Under the pieces are notes generated by a model that was not told the origin of the DNA, ran no database searches, and saw nothing but the letters and a program-made list of their open reading frames with translations. Below, piece by piece: positions 18,499-18,562 of a stretch of 18,562 bases of DNA. Positions within the stretch are counted from its first letter, which is position 1. Every line of letters begins with the position of its first letter. The stretch comes from Isohypsibius dastychi (taxonomy: Eukaryota; Tardigrada; Eutardigrada; Parachela; Isohypsibiidae), in the NCBI GenBank assembly GCA_034696485.1, contig JAQIWT010000535.1, positions 1-18,562 on the forward strand, written 5' to 3'. The position numbers were made by a program, and so were the translations under genes.

Positions 18499-18562
18499 CT
18501 ATCTTTGCATTGCCCTTGCTTCCATATTTGCCCTATACTGACACACTTGGGCCACTTGTGTC

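Noticed and set aside
1-18562. CRISPR array, tRNA, rRNA, bacterial operons or a full transposase
   Set aside because: No evenly spaced repeat-spacer array, no cloverleaf or rRNA motif, and no transposase or integrase signature was recognised by eye; spliced animal-type genes argue against a prokaryotic source.

Overview
This window is eukaryotic nuclear DNA, most likely from an animal. The evidence is interrupted genes with GT...AG introns, a T-rich tract ending in TTTCAG or a similar acceptor before most exons, AT-rich introns of roughly 60 to 300 bp, no bacterial-style operons, and animal-type domain architectures (BTB-BACK-Kelch, extended synaptotagmin, cathepsin B). The short introns and TTTCAG acceptors would suit a nematode, tardigrade or similar small-genome invertebrate, but I cannot name the organism from sequence alone. 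No gene in the window is a clean, uninterrupted open reading frame, so the annotation rests on splice-phase agreement and protein-family similarity judged by eye.

Layout. 1-27 is a poly-C tract. 276-668 (-) is coding-like but unrecognised. 866-1076 is a foldback hAT-type MITE. 1085-2438 is a T-rich gene-free or intronic stretch. 2439-4410 (+) is a broken gene with an acidic exon followed by a Gln/Pro/Asn-rich exon. 4703-5870 (+) holds further coding segments, one of them BTB-like. 5877-8445 (-) is a BTB-BACK-Kelch-like gene, broken in several exons, converging on the plus-strand segment. 9930-10180 (+) is a fragment that looks like an extended-synaptotagmin C2 junction. About 10.2-12.3 kb has no gene I can support. 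12299-14443 (-) is a six-exon RPA1-like single-strand-DNA-binding protein with two OB domains, one of them carrying a zinc ribbon. 14.9-17.3 kb is repeat-rich, with inverted clusters of a GATCCTTTCG motif enclosing a 482-bp hAT-type MITE, and a second MITE of 310 bp beyond them. 17525-18498 (-) is the 3' part of a cathepsin B-like gene whose catalytic cysteine is not conserved.

The three MITEs each have 8-bp target-site duplications and terminal inverted repeats, with CAG at both tips in two of them, which points to hAT transposase activity in this genome. The genes share no obvious pathway. What they share is damage: single-base frameshifts, several at homopolymers, plus in-frame TAA/TAG codons where the flanking protein is clearly conserved. 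This is either regional pseudogenisation or an unpolished assembly, and the two explanations are kept apart in the findings.
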